A stretch of DNA of 64,000 nt from assembly GCA_963826035.1 (NCBI GenBank), contig CAWGVZ010000003.1:62001-126000 (forward strand), written 5' to 3'. Each line of letters opens with the position of its first letter. Position 1 is the stretch's first letter. Both the position numbers and the translations under genes were made by a program. Below the pieces are notes generated by a model. It was not told the origin of the DNA. It did not search any database and saw nothing but the letters and a program-made list of their open reading frames with translations. This DNA comes from Actinophytocola sp963826035 (GTDB lineage Bacteria; Actinomycetota; Actinomycetes; Mycobacteriales; Pseudonocardiaceae). This document shows positions 1-7,489 of this stretch, one piece after another.

Positions 1-614
1 TACGCGTGGTGCAGCGACACGATGAACTTCATGCCCTTCGCCCGGATGGCGTCGGCGTGCAGCCGCACCAGGTCGAGTCGGGGACCGGTGCGCACCGAGT
101 TCCACTCGTTGACCGTGCTGTTCCACATCGAGTAACCGTCGTGATGCTCGGCCACCGGCCCGGCGAACTTCGCGCCGGCGTCGGCGAACAGCTGTGCCCA
201 CTCGGTCGGGTCGAAGTTGCCGCCCGCGGACTTCAGCTTCGGTGCGAACTGCACCCAGTTCCCGGCCTTGTCCCGCGCCCCGTTGATGAAGTTGTGGTAC
301 GGCCACGCCGACGGATCCCCATAGGTGTTGACGTGGTGGCGGTTCTCGTTGGAACCGGCGAAGTACATGTTGCGCGGATACCACTCGTTGGCGAACGCCG
401 GGACGCTGAACACACCCCAGTGGAAGTAGATGCCGAACTTCGCGTCCTGGAACCACTCCGGCGCCGGCGGATGCTGGTCGACCGACGGCCAGGTCGGGGT
501 GTAACTGCTTGGGCCCTCGGTGGCGCCGGCGAGACCGCCGCGCAGCACTCCCGCCGCAGTCGCACCGCTCACGGTCACCAGGCCGAGCATGGTGCGGCGG
601 TTGAACGTGGACAT
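1..614 (-). CDS. Secreted GH29 alpha-L-fucosidase, 5' part (runs off left edge)
   Basis: The first 204 codons of a gene that continues past the left edge. It starts at ATG 614 behind a GGAGG site. The protein opens with an export signal (MSTFNRRTMLGLV, then an Ala/Gly-rich stretch; RRTM could be a Tat motif). The mature part contains PEWFQDAKFGIYFHWGVFS, then KFAGPVAEHHDGYSMWNS and KGMKFIVSLHHAY, the conserved order of the GH29 barrel (HWG near the N-terminus, then the HHDGY strand). GH29 enzymes remove alpha-linked L-fucose from glycans. The catalytic Asp lies outside the window. It follows the broken alpha-galactosidase gene by 20 bp, so the two probably formed one secreted-glycosidase operon. 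Confidence 0.85.
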   Translation of the reverse strand, partial: MSTFNRRTMLGLVTVSGATAAGVLRGGLAGATEGPSSYTPTWPSVDQHPPAPEWFQDAKFGIYFHWGVFSVPAFANEWYPRNMYFAGSNENRHHVNTYGDPSAWPYHNFINGARDKAGNWVQFAPKLKSAGGNFDPTEWAQLFADAGAKFAGPVAEHHDGYSMWNSTVNEWNSVRTGPRLDLVRLHADAIRAKGMKFIVSLHHA

Positions 615-633
615 GGGAGACCTCCGATTGGGG

Positions 634-1117
634 CTAAGGGGTGGCGAGTTCGAACCGCTGCGACGTCACCGCGCCGGCGGGTGTCTGGGTGGCGTAGCCG
701 GACACGACGAACCGGTGGGTCGCCCGCAACGCATCTCGCATCACGGTGAACGAGCCTCCTGTTCTCCCCTGATCCCCTCCGGGGAGCACCAGTCGTATTT
801 CAGTAGTCCACATCCCACGACGCGAACGTCCTGGCGTCCCGCATGCCGGTCGAACCGGGAATGCGTGCAGACCCGCGGGTCGCCCCGGGCGTCCCACACC
901 GAGTCGAACCAGCAGTCGTCCACTAGCAGGTACCGGTAACCCGCGTCCCCCATTCCCGAACCGGCTATCGCGTCCGCTGCCCGCCGGACCGCGGGCTCGG
1001 TGACACCGCACCCGAAGCTGTTCAACTGTTCCACCCCAACAGGGCCAGAAGCGCCATCGCCGGGGTGAGCGCGGCGGCGTGCGGGCGGACCGGGCGCGTG
1101 CAGGGTCGCGCGGGCAT
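634..1117 (-). pseudogene. GH27 alpha-galactosidase, decayed remnant
   Basis: From ATG 1117 (AAGGGG site upstream) the frame reads a short signal-like leader and then GWNS, the opening motif of the GH27 barrel, followed at once by a TGA. The expected continuation NSFGCGVTE lies one frame over, consistent with a 1-nt deletion in the GWNSF-N-SFGC block. That frame continues with ADAIAGSGMGDAGYRYLLV and DDCWFDSVWDARGDPR, typical of GH27, then jumps to LLKYDWCSPEG, so the middle of the barrel is deleted. A further frame change leads to VMRDALRATHR. Only about a quarter of a normal enzyme remains. No active enzyme can be made. Confidence 0.75.
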
Positions 1118-1230
1118 CGTTGCCCCTTCCCTCGTGTAAGCGGAATCAGGAGATCAGCGGTCGTCGGCGCCACAAGGACGGCGAACGAACGTTCGCCGAC
1201 TGCTAACCGCAGCCGAGTTACCACTATCGA

Positions 1231-1244
1231 TGTGAACGCTAACA
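1231..1244. promoter_or_regulatory. LacI-type operator candidate, distal copy 1
   Basis: TGTGAACGCTAACA is a near match to the symmetric pattern TGTTAGCGCTAACA used by several actinobacterial LacI-family repressors of glycosidase genes. It lies about 115 bp upstream of the broken alpha-galactosidase start. A second variant follows at 1296. Confidence 0.4.
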
Positions 1245-1295
1245 TGCAACCGCAGGACAGGACAACGTCCAAGTGTCACAACAGGTTGAGTAGGC

Positions 1296-1309
1296 TGTTA
1301 GCGTGAACA
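1296..1309. promoter_or_regulatory. LacI-type operator candidate, distal copy 2
   Basis: TGTTAGCGTGAACA shares the left half-site TGTTAGCG with the inverse of the 1231 site. The two are 65 bp apart, a layout compatible with a looping repressor at the GH27-GH29 promoter. Confidence 0.4.
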
Positions 1310-2156
1310 TCTAGGTGTCCCGGGCGCGCCGACCTGAACCAGTCACATCATGCAGGAGCAGGACTATTCGAAGGCGCTCCCGCGGATGTAATCCGGAAAT
1401 TCGGGCCTGAACAATTCGCCAAGTTTCTCAAAACAGGCCGTCAGCGAACGACACGTTCCACATATCCCAGGCCAGACCTCCGCTGATTCACGAGGCCCAC
1501 CGCTCCGCCACCCTGGTCGACCACCCGGGCTCCGGCTTGACCCAGCTCCTGACGCCGGTCTCACAGCCAGCGCACCCGGCACCGGGCCACGCTGGTGACC
1601 TCCGTCGAATGCGGCCCGGACGACCGGGCAGCCGCCCGGCAACCCGAGGAGGCGGTGAGCGTGGGCCGCTCGGTGCGGGCTCTGGCGAGATCCGCGACAT
1701 GCAGCCGTTGTTGCCGCCGAACCCGTCCCGAACCGACCGTCCACTTCGGAGGTTGTCCGAGGTGCCGTGGATCCGCAGGTACGCGACGGATCTGAAGGTC
1801 GATCTATACCTCAACAGCGCACAACTCCCTTGTTGCGGTGACGCCGTCCGGTCAGATGAGTCCGATCTATTATCGTCGAGCTGGGGCATCCCGCTCTCAC
1901 CATACAACCGTCCAACAAGCCAAAGTCAAGGGTCAGTGCACCTACAGTTCACAGAGCGCGTCCGTCCCACTCAGCAAATAAGTCGGATCCATTGCCCTGC
2001 GACTACTTGCGTATACATCGTTCGTATGATGAACTCACACCAGCTGTGTTGCCCTGCTGTCAGACCAGTCGTACGACGCGATCTTCGCGCCCTGGCTGGC
2101 AGGTCGCAAGCACGAGCGGCGGTGGCAGATCTGCTCGGTGACCGGTTCGAAAAGGT
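1310..2156. other. No recognisable gene
   Basis: Open frames here lack family motifs and good start contexts. A possible frame-shifted upstream piece of the transposase remnant (reading DQSYDAIFAPWLAG near 2062-2125) is the only thing I can point to. Confidence 0.4.
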
Positions 2157-2309
2157 GAACGCGCCCGGGCCTGGCTGGCGACCACCAGCCCATGCCACTA
2201 CCTGCTCATCCGACGCCATCTCCACACCGGGGAGTTGGCCTACCACTACTGCCATATCCCGGCCGGCCGGCAGGCCGTCACGCCGTGCCCGCTGATCACC
2301 GTGCGGTAG
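2157..2309 (+). pseudogene. IS701-type transposase, C-terminal fragment
   Basis: The frame reads ERARAWLATTSPCHYLLIRR and then GELAYHYCHIPAG before a TAG. This resembles the late part of IS701-family DDE transposases, where a LIRR strand is followed by ELAYY-C-PAG. No start codon or N-terminal catalytic region is present. It lies on the opposite strand to the second IS701-type fragment at 5729-6110. The two fragments flank the molybdenum hydroxylase gene. Confidence 0.55.
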
Positions 2310-2382
2310 GCGGCGACCTGGCGGATCCGTCGGGCTTCGTGAAGCGCCTCGCGACCCGCCTGGAACGGAGGGTGTAGCACGG

Positions 2383-2921
2383 CTACTGCTCCAGCGTGTT
2401 GACGACCAGGTCGAAGCCGAGGCCACTGGAGCCTTCGCCGCGGCCGATGCCGCGCCGGGCGGACAGCCAGACCACGGCGCGCCCGTCGTGCCAGCGGGTG
2501 CGGTTGAACAAGACCGACAGCCGGGTGCCGTCGCGGGGTACTTCCTCTTCGTTGACGAAGTACTGTTTACCGGCGTCGAAGCCGTGGCGCAGCAACGTGG
2601 TGCGGGCCCGGACCGGTTCGCCGTCGACGACACTCCGCATCGCCGCGCGCTGCAGCTGGATCTCGTCCCGGCCGACATCGCCGCGTGGTCGGCAGGGGTT
2701 GTCGCTGACGCCAGTGCGGTGACCAGAAGTGCGCGAGCGGCGGCGGGAGCGCCCGCGCCGATCAGTCCGAGGCCCCTGGCCACGGCCAGGTCCAGCGCGA
2801 TCTCCCGCCCGTCGCGCACTCCCAGCCCCGGCGCGATCGAGGCGGTCGGCTTCGAGCCGGAGACATCGGCGCCGATAACCACGGCGGGCGAGGGCCGCAC
2901 GCGACGGTCGTCCTCGCGCAC
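2383..2921 (-). pseudogene. Unrecognised gene fragment in two frames
   Basis: An upstream piece (about 2690-2921) reads PAVVIGADVSG, then REIALDLAVARGLGLIGAG and APAAARALLVTALAS. A downstream piece in another frame (2383-2640) reads FDAGKQYFVNEEEVPRDGT and ends RGIGRGEGSSGLGFDLVVN. Both have convincing amino-acid composition, which suggests one decayed gene. The upstream piece vaguely recalls the region after the LysM/BTAD part of some large actinobacterial proteins, but I cannot name it. It sits directly downstream of the molybdenum hydroxylase gene. Confidence 0.3.
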
Positions 2922-2985
2922 GTCGGTGTCCTCGAGGTCGAGATCGTCGCGTCGACCGCTGCCACGCCCGACGAGCCTAGTGCCG

Positions 2986-5271
2986 TTATCGGCTCTGGTC
3001 GGTCAGTGTTCGGTACAGGAACCGCGGTGTGAGTGGTGTGGCGGTGATCCGGTCGGCGATCTCGGGCAGGGCGGCGGCGATCGCGTTGCCGACGGCGGCG
3101 GGTGAGCTGATGGTGCCGGACTCGCCGACTCCCTTCGTCCCGCCCGGTGTCACCGGCGACGGTGTCTGCTGGTGGACGACGTCGATGTTCGGCGCTTCCG
3201 CGGTGGTGGGCAGGTCGTACCCGGCGATGGGCTGACCGTCCGGAGAGTAGAGGACCTGTTCGTAGAGGGCCATGCCGATGCCCTGCACGACGCCCCCGCG
3301 GAGCTGCCCGTCGACGATGGCCGGGTTGACCAGGACGCCGGAGTCGTTGACCACCCAGTACCCCTCGATCTCGACGGCACCGGTCCTCGGGTCGACGGCC
3401 ACGGCGGCGGCGTGCGCACCGGAGGAATACACGTAGGCGGGCGGGTCGTAGGTGGCCTGCTCCTCGAGGCCGGGCCGCATCCCGTCCGGGAGGTCCCAAC
3501 CGCGCCACGCGGCCGTCGCGAGGTCGGCGAGGCCGACCGCCGCACCCGGCACACCGTGCACCCGAACGGTTCCGTCCGCGATCTCGAGGTCGTCGGCCGC
3601 CACCTCCAGGCGGTGCGCGGCGATCGTGAGCAGCTTGTCCCGCAGGGCGGTCGCCGCGTGGATGAGCGCTCCGCCGCCGACCGCGAGGGACCGGCTCGCG
3701 ATCGAGCCGATGGGCGAGTACGGCGTCACCGCGGTGTCACCCAGCACCACCCGGACGTGGTCCAGTGGGACACGCAGTTCGTCGGCGGCCACCTGCGCGA
3801 GTGTGGTCTCGATGCCCTGCCCCATGCCGGTCAGTCCGGTGTGGACGATGACGGAGGCGTCCGGTTCCATGCGCACGACCGCGTTCTCGAACCCGCCAGC
3901 CAGGTAGCCCTCGGCCTTCATCATCGTGGAGGGCCCCACGCCGGTCATCTCGACATGGCAGGAGAACCCGATGCCGCGTCGGCGACCGTCCTCGACATGC
4001 TCGCTCCGCACCCGGTCGCGTAGCGTCCGCAGGACAGCGGCGTAGTCACCCGAGTCGTACTCCTGTCCCATGCCCGTCATGACCGGGAGTTCGTGCGGCT
4101 CAAGCATGTTGCGCAGCCGCAGCTCGACCGGGTCCACACCGAGGCGGCGGGCGGCCTCGTCGATGAGCCGTTCCCGCGTCCAGGTGATCTCCGGTTGCCC
4201 GAAACCCCGGTACGACCCGGTCGGAGCGGTTGTCGTGACCACCCCGCACACGCGCGCGCCCACCGTGTCGAACCGGTACGGGCCCGCCGACATCAAGGCC
4301 GACACCGCGAGCGGGCCGGCGCCGGCGTTCGACGCGTGGGCGCCGAGATCACCGGTGATGTCGCAGTAGAGGGCGACGAACCGGCCGTCCGCGTCCAGCG
4401 CGAGCCGACCACGGTGGGCCGCGTCGCGCGCGTGCAGCGTGGCGGCCAGGTGGTCGCCAGGAGCCTCACTCCAGCGGACGGGCCTGCGCAGCCGAACCGC
4501 GGCCAGGCAGATCAGCACCTCGTCCGGGTAGACGTGTTCCTTGGCCCCGAACCCGCCACCGACATCGCACCCGTGCACACGCACCGCGTTGACCGGAAGG
4601 CCAAGCGCCGCCGCCACATGGTCACGCACGAAGTGCGGGGCTTGGGTCCCCGCACGCACGGTCAGCGTCTCACCGTCGTAGTCGGCCACCACACCACGCG
4701 GCTCGATCGGCCGCGGCGCGACCCGCGCGAGCCGGAACGTCATCTCCACCACCTGTTCGGCGACCACAGTGGCCGTCGAGGCGTCACCCAGCGGGAAGTC
4801 GGTGCCCACGTTGGTCCCCCACTCGGGGTAAAGCAGGTCGGCACCAGGCGCCAGCGCCGTCTCCAACCCCACCACCGCGGGCAACGGCTCGATGTCAACC
4901 TCGACCAGGGCAGCGGCGTCGTGCGCGGCCTCCTCGGTCTCGGCCACCACCACCGCCGTCGGCTGTCCGACATAGCGCACCGTGTCGTCCAGCACCGGAT
5001 AGCTGGTCGGCCGATCAGGTCCCAGAACGGCGCACGGCAACGCCATCCCCCGCGCGTCCCCGACCGTGATGACGTCCAGAACCCCGGCCGCGGCCCGCGC
5101 CTTCTCGGTGTCACAACCGCGTATCCGACCGTGGGGCACGTCGCTGCGCAGCACCACCGCGTGCACCGAGCCCGGCAACCGCACCCCGCCGACGAACCGC
5201 CCCCGCCCGGTGATGAGCCGGGCATCTTCCCGCCTCGGTGCCGGTGATCCGACGTGCTTCTCTGCTGACAT
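2986..5271 (-). CDS. Molybdenum hydroxylase large subunit (xanthine dehydrogenase / CoxL family)
   Basis: A 761-residue protein of the molybdopterin-cytosine-dinucleotide-binding large-subunit family, which hydroxylates aldehydes, purines or other heterocycles. Visible landmarks are GRGRFVGGVRLPGSVHAV at the N-terminus, GGGFGAKEHVYPDEVLIC, PTGSYRGFGQPEITW, GMGQGIETTLAQVAADEL, and KGVGESGTISSPAAVGNA near the C-terminus, whose Glu is the catalytic residue in the family. The CO-dehydrogenase loop AYRCSFR is absent, so it is not a form I CO dehydrogenase. Start ATG 5271 follows GGGGGTGG. An ATG at 5313 is the alternative. The FAD and 2Fe-2S partner subunits are not in the window, so the gene is isolated from its usual operon and may be non-functional alone. 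Confidence 0.85.
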   Translation of the reverse strand: MSAEKHVGSPAPRREDARLITGRGRFVGGVRLPGSVHAVVLRSDVPHGRIRGCDTEKARAAAGVLDVITVGDARGMALPCAVLGPDRPTSYPVLDDTVRYVGQPTAVVVAETEEAAHDAAALVEVDIEPLPAVVGLETALAPGADLLYPEWGTNVGTDFPLGDASTATVVAEQVVEMTFRLARVAPRPIEPRGVVADYDGETLTVRAGTQAPHFVRDHVAAALGLPVNAVRVHGCDVGGGFGAKEHVYPDEVLICLAAVRLRRPVRWSEAPGDHLAATLHARDAAHRGRLALDADGRFVALYCDITGDLGAHASNAGAGPLAVSALMSAGPYRFDTVGARVCGVVTTTAPTGSYRGFGQPEITWTRERLIDEAARRLGVDPVELRLRNMLEPHELPVMTGMGQEYDSGDYAAVLRTLRDRVRSEHVEDGRRRGIGFSCHVEMTGVGPSTMMKAEGYLAGGFENAVVRMEPDASVIVHTGLTGMGQGIETTLAQVAADELRVPLDHVRVVLGDTAVTPYSPIGSIASRSLAVGGGALIHAATALRDKLLTIAAHRLEVAADDLEIADGTVRVHGVPGAAVGLADLATAAWRGWDLPDGMRPGLEEQATYDPPAYVYSSGAHAAAVAVDPRTGAVEIEGYWVVNDSGVLVNPAIVDGQLRGGVVQGIGMALYEQVLYSPDGQPIAGYDLPTTAEAPNIDVVHQQTPSPVTPGGTKGVGESGTISSPAAVGNAIAAALPEIADRITATPLTPRFLYRTLTDQSR

Positions 5272-5600
5272 CAACCATCCACCCCCATGTGGAAGACGCC
5301 GGCACACCTCCATGGCGGTGACAGCGGTGCGACCACCATACTGCCGCGATCAGCGGGCACACGCTCGTCGGCATGAGCGAGCGTTGCCACCGGCCTGAGT
5401 GCCCGAACTGCGCACGAACCACGGCAGCACTCCTGCCTCCGCAGCGTCAAGCATGATCAACTTGGCAAGTGCAGAGAAGGGACCGATGTCAGTGCATCAA
5501 GCTCTGCGAGTACGCCCGGCTGGGCCCGCCGGGGGGTCGATTCCGGACGCCTCGGCGTCTACTACAGCCCCGCATCACTCGCATCTGTCATTCGCCAAGG
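5272..5600. other. No recognisable gene
   Basis: Promoter region of the molybdenum hydroxylase gene followed by sequence without a convincing frame. Confidence 0.4.
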
Positions 5601-5705
5601 TCATAGGGTCAACGTCTTGCCAGCGATCGTCGCCGGCGAGAGAGCCTCCGCCAGCCGCCGCGCCGCCGCCTCGTCCGCACGAGTCGACGATGTGTTCTCC
5701 GTCAC
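5601..5705 (-). pseudogene. Transposase N-terminal fragment, possibly IS256-type
   Basis: From GTG 5705 (AAGGGA site 9 bp upstream) a 34-codon frame reads VTENTSSTRADEAAARRLAE then ALSPATIAGKTLTL and stops. The Ala/Arg-rich opening resembles N-termini of actinobacterial IS256-type transposases, but the match is short. It sits between other IS remnants. Confidence 0.25.
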
Positions 5706-5728
5706 TAGATGTCCCTTCCGACCAGCCA

Positions 5729-6110
5729 TCAAGCCAGTCGATCATGGGTCACCTCCGACTTACACGGTTGGCATGACACGCCTGCGTCGTGGGCTTCCAG
5801 CCAGACTCGCAGGTACTTGACCTGGCCGTAGGCCTCGTCGGCGGTGACCCACCCGAACGGAACACCCGCGGCGAACGCGCGGGCGAGCATCGCCATCGCC
5901 TGCCGGGGCTTGGTGGTGAACTCGACGTCGTCCGGAACACCCGCCTTGCGGCACCGGTCCCGATCGGTCGCCCAGGACTCCGGCAAGTAGAGCTCCCGGT
6001 CGATCAACGCGTGGCCGCGCGCCGACGCATAAGCCAGGAACGTGCCGATCTGACAGTTCTCCGTGCGTCCCGCCGTGCCCGAGTACTGCCGCTGAACACC
6101 CGCCGACCAG
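5729..6110 (-). pseudogene. IS701-type transposase, central catalytic fragment
   Basis: The frame reads GVQRQYSGTAGRTENCQIGT, then FLAYASARGHALIDRELYLP, DRDRCRKAGVPDDVEFTTKP and FGWVTADEAYGQ. This is the standard order of the IS701 (DDE endonuclease) core, with the acidic residue in TADE. A TAA precedes QRQYSG, so the N-terminal third is missing, and the sequence degenerates after the strand following YGQ. It is in the opposite orientation to the C-terminal fragment at 2157. Confidence 0.75.
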
Positions 6111-6189
6111 TTTCCTTATGACGAGCGGGGTCTATCAGGTAGCGAGCAGCCTCGCGAGGGTCAGCTGTTCACGCTGGCTCGAAACTCGC

Positions 6190-7179
6190 TCAGTCGACGG
6201 TTGAGGATCGCAGTAGGGCGGTGCCGAGTGGTGTGATGGTGTGGAGGACCGAAGGGCCGTGTCGGTGTGTGGCAATGATTCCGGCTTCCCTGAGCACGGT
6301 GGTGTGTCGGCTGATGGAGGATGCCGCAATGTTGAGTCGGCGGGCGAGTTCCGTGGTCGACGCGCCGTGCATGATGGCCGCGAGCACGGCGTGGCGAGTG
6401 GCTCCCAGGAGCGCAGTCAGCGCCGGAGCGGCGGGCCGGCCGGTGGTGGGCGTGCACGCGTGGTCGTGGTGAATCGGGTAGACCAGGGTTGGGGGTAGGG
6501 CTGGGTCGGCCAGCGCCACGGGCAGTTGGTGGCAGAAGTAGGAAGGCACGAGTCGTAAGCCTCGTCCGTCCAGGTGCAGGTCTCGGTGGACGGGGTACTG
6601 GACCTCGAGCACGGGTGGCCGCCACTGCATGAGGGGCCGCATGCTCTGCAGCAGGCCGTGCACCCCACCGTCGAGGAAGGCTGTAGCTCGGTAGGCGCGG
6701 TCGACGTCGACGGCTGCGTCGATCGCAGCCGTGTAGGGCTCGATCGCGATCCGGTGGTAGGCGGTCAGCGCGTGTCCGATGTCGGCCAACACCTCTTGGT
6801 CGCCGTCCGCGAGAGGCCGAGCCCAGGACGGGAGGGGCTGGTTGGCGGACAGTCGGTGTAGCTCGCGCCGCAACCGACTGCGCGGGGTGGCGCGGATCGC
6901 GTCGATGGCCGGTCGCAGTCCTTGCGTGCCCTCCGCGGGGGTGAGGAAGTCCGGGAAGTAGGGGCCGACAGGGCTCAGCGCGGCCAGGATCCTGACGCCG
7001 GGCCTGATCGGCGTTACGTCGACCTCATGTCGGATCCATCGCGTCCACGGTTGAAACACCGAGCCTTTGCCGGCGTCACGCAGCCGACGACGGCTGAACA
7101 CCATCTCCCACAGCGGATCCGCCGACTGGGCCAACTGAACCTGGCTACAGTCCTCGGCAGTGAAGTGAACACGCAACAT
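6190..7179 (-). CDS. ArsR-type winged-helix transcriptional regulator
   Basis: A 329-residue protein. The last about 80 residues form an ArsR-like winged helix: LTALLGATRHAVLAAIMHGA, STTELARRLNIAASSISRHT, LREAGIIATHRHGPSVLHTI. The N-terminal 240 residues belong to the poorly characterised sensor part found in actinobacterial ArsR proteins that begin MLRVHFTAEDxxxxxxA-PDPLWE; here MLRVHFTAEDCSQVQLA and DPLWEMVFS. Start ATG 7179 follows GGGGGTT. The ligand is unknown and I see no metal-binding Cys cluster. Its own 5' end is partly repeated just upstream. Confidence 0.8.
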   Translation of the reverse strand: MLRVHFTAEDCSQVQLAQSADPLWEMVFSRRRLRDAGKGSVFQPWTRWIRHEVDVTPIRPGVRILAALSPVGPYFPDFLTPAEGTQGLRPAIDAIRATPRSRLRRELHRLSANQPLPSWARPLADGDQEVLADIGHALTAYHRIAIEPYTAAIDAAVDVDRAYRATAFLDGGVHGLLQSMRPLMQWRPPVLEVQYPVHRDLHLDGRGLRLVPSYFCHQLPVALADPALPPTLVYPIHHDHACTPTTGRPAAPALTALLGATRHAVLAAIMHGASTTELARRLNIAASSISRHTTVLREAGIIATHRHGPSVLHTITPLGTALLRSSTVD

Positions 7180-7199
7180 GACAACCCCCAGCAGTCCCC

Positions 7200-7262
7200 G
7201 CAACGGTTCCACCCGAGCCGGATGCGGGTCAGATCCTCGGCGGTGAAATGAACTCGTAGCAC
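7200..7262 (-). repeat. Second, decayed copy of the regulator 5' end
   Basis: GTG 7262 opens a frame reading VLRVHFTAEDLTRIRLG, nearly the same first 10 residues as the regulator whose real start is 83 bp downstream. After residue 17 it loses similarity and runs out of frame through the intact start. It is the stub of a paralogous ArsR-type gene, left by deletion or recombination between two such genes. Confidence 0.65.
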
Positions 7263-7489
7263 GACATCCCCCAGAGACCCGGCTTCGCCGCGTGTCAAGT
7301 TCCGCTGGTGGGCACCGGAGCCGGCGCGCCCGCCGGCGGAACTCCCCCTCGGCACGGCGAGCAACACGATGTCCGATGCCGTCCTCGTCTAGTCCTCACC
7401 TGGTCCTCTGCTCGCCGCTGCTGGCATACCCGCTGGTGAGTTAGCATTTCGGCGTGGGTAGGACACGTTTTTGGGGATGAGGCTGCCTA

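Noticed and set aside
4093..5247. 384-codon open frame antisense to the molybdenum hydroxylase gene
   Set aside because: No recognisable domain; the opposite strand carries a full-length conserved enzyme.
2986..5271. Aerobic CO dehydrogenase (CoxL) assignment
   Set aside because: The AYRCSFR active-site loop of form I CoxL is missing (SYRGFGQPE instead) and no coxM/coxS genes are adjacent.
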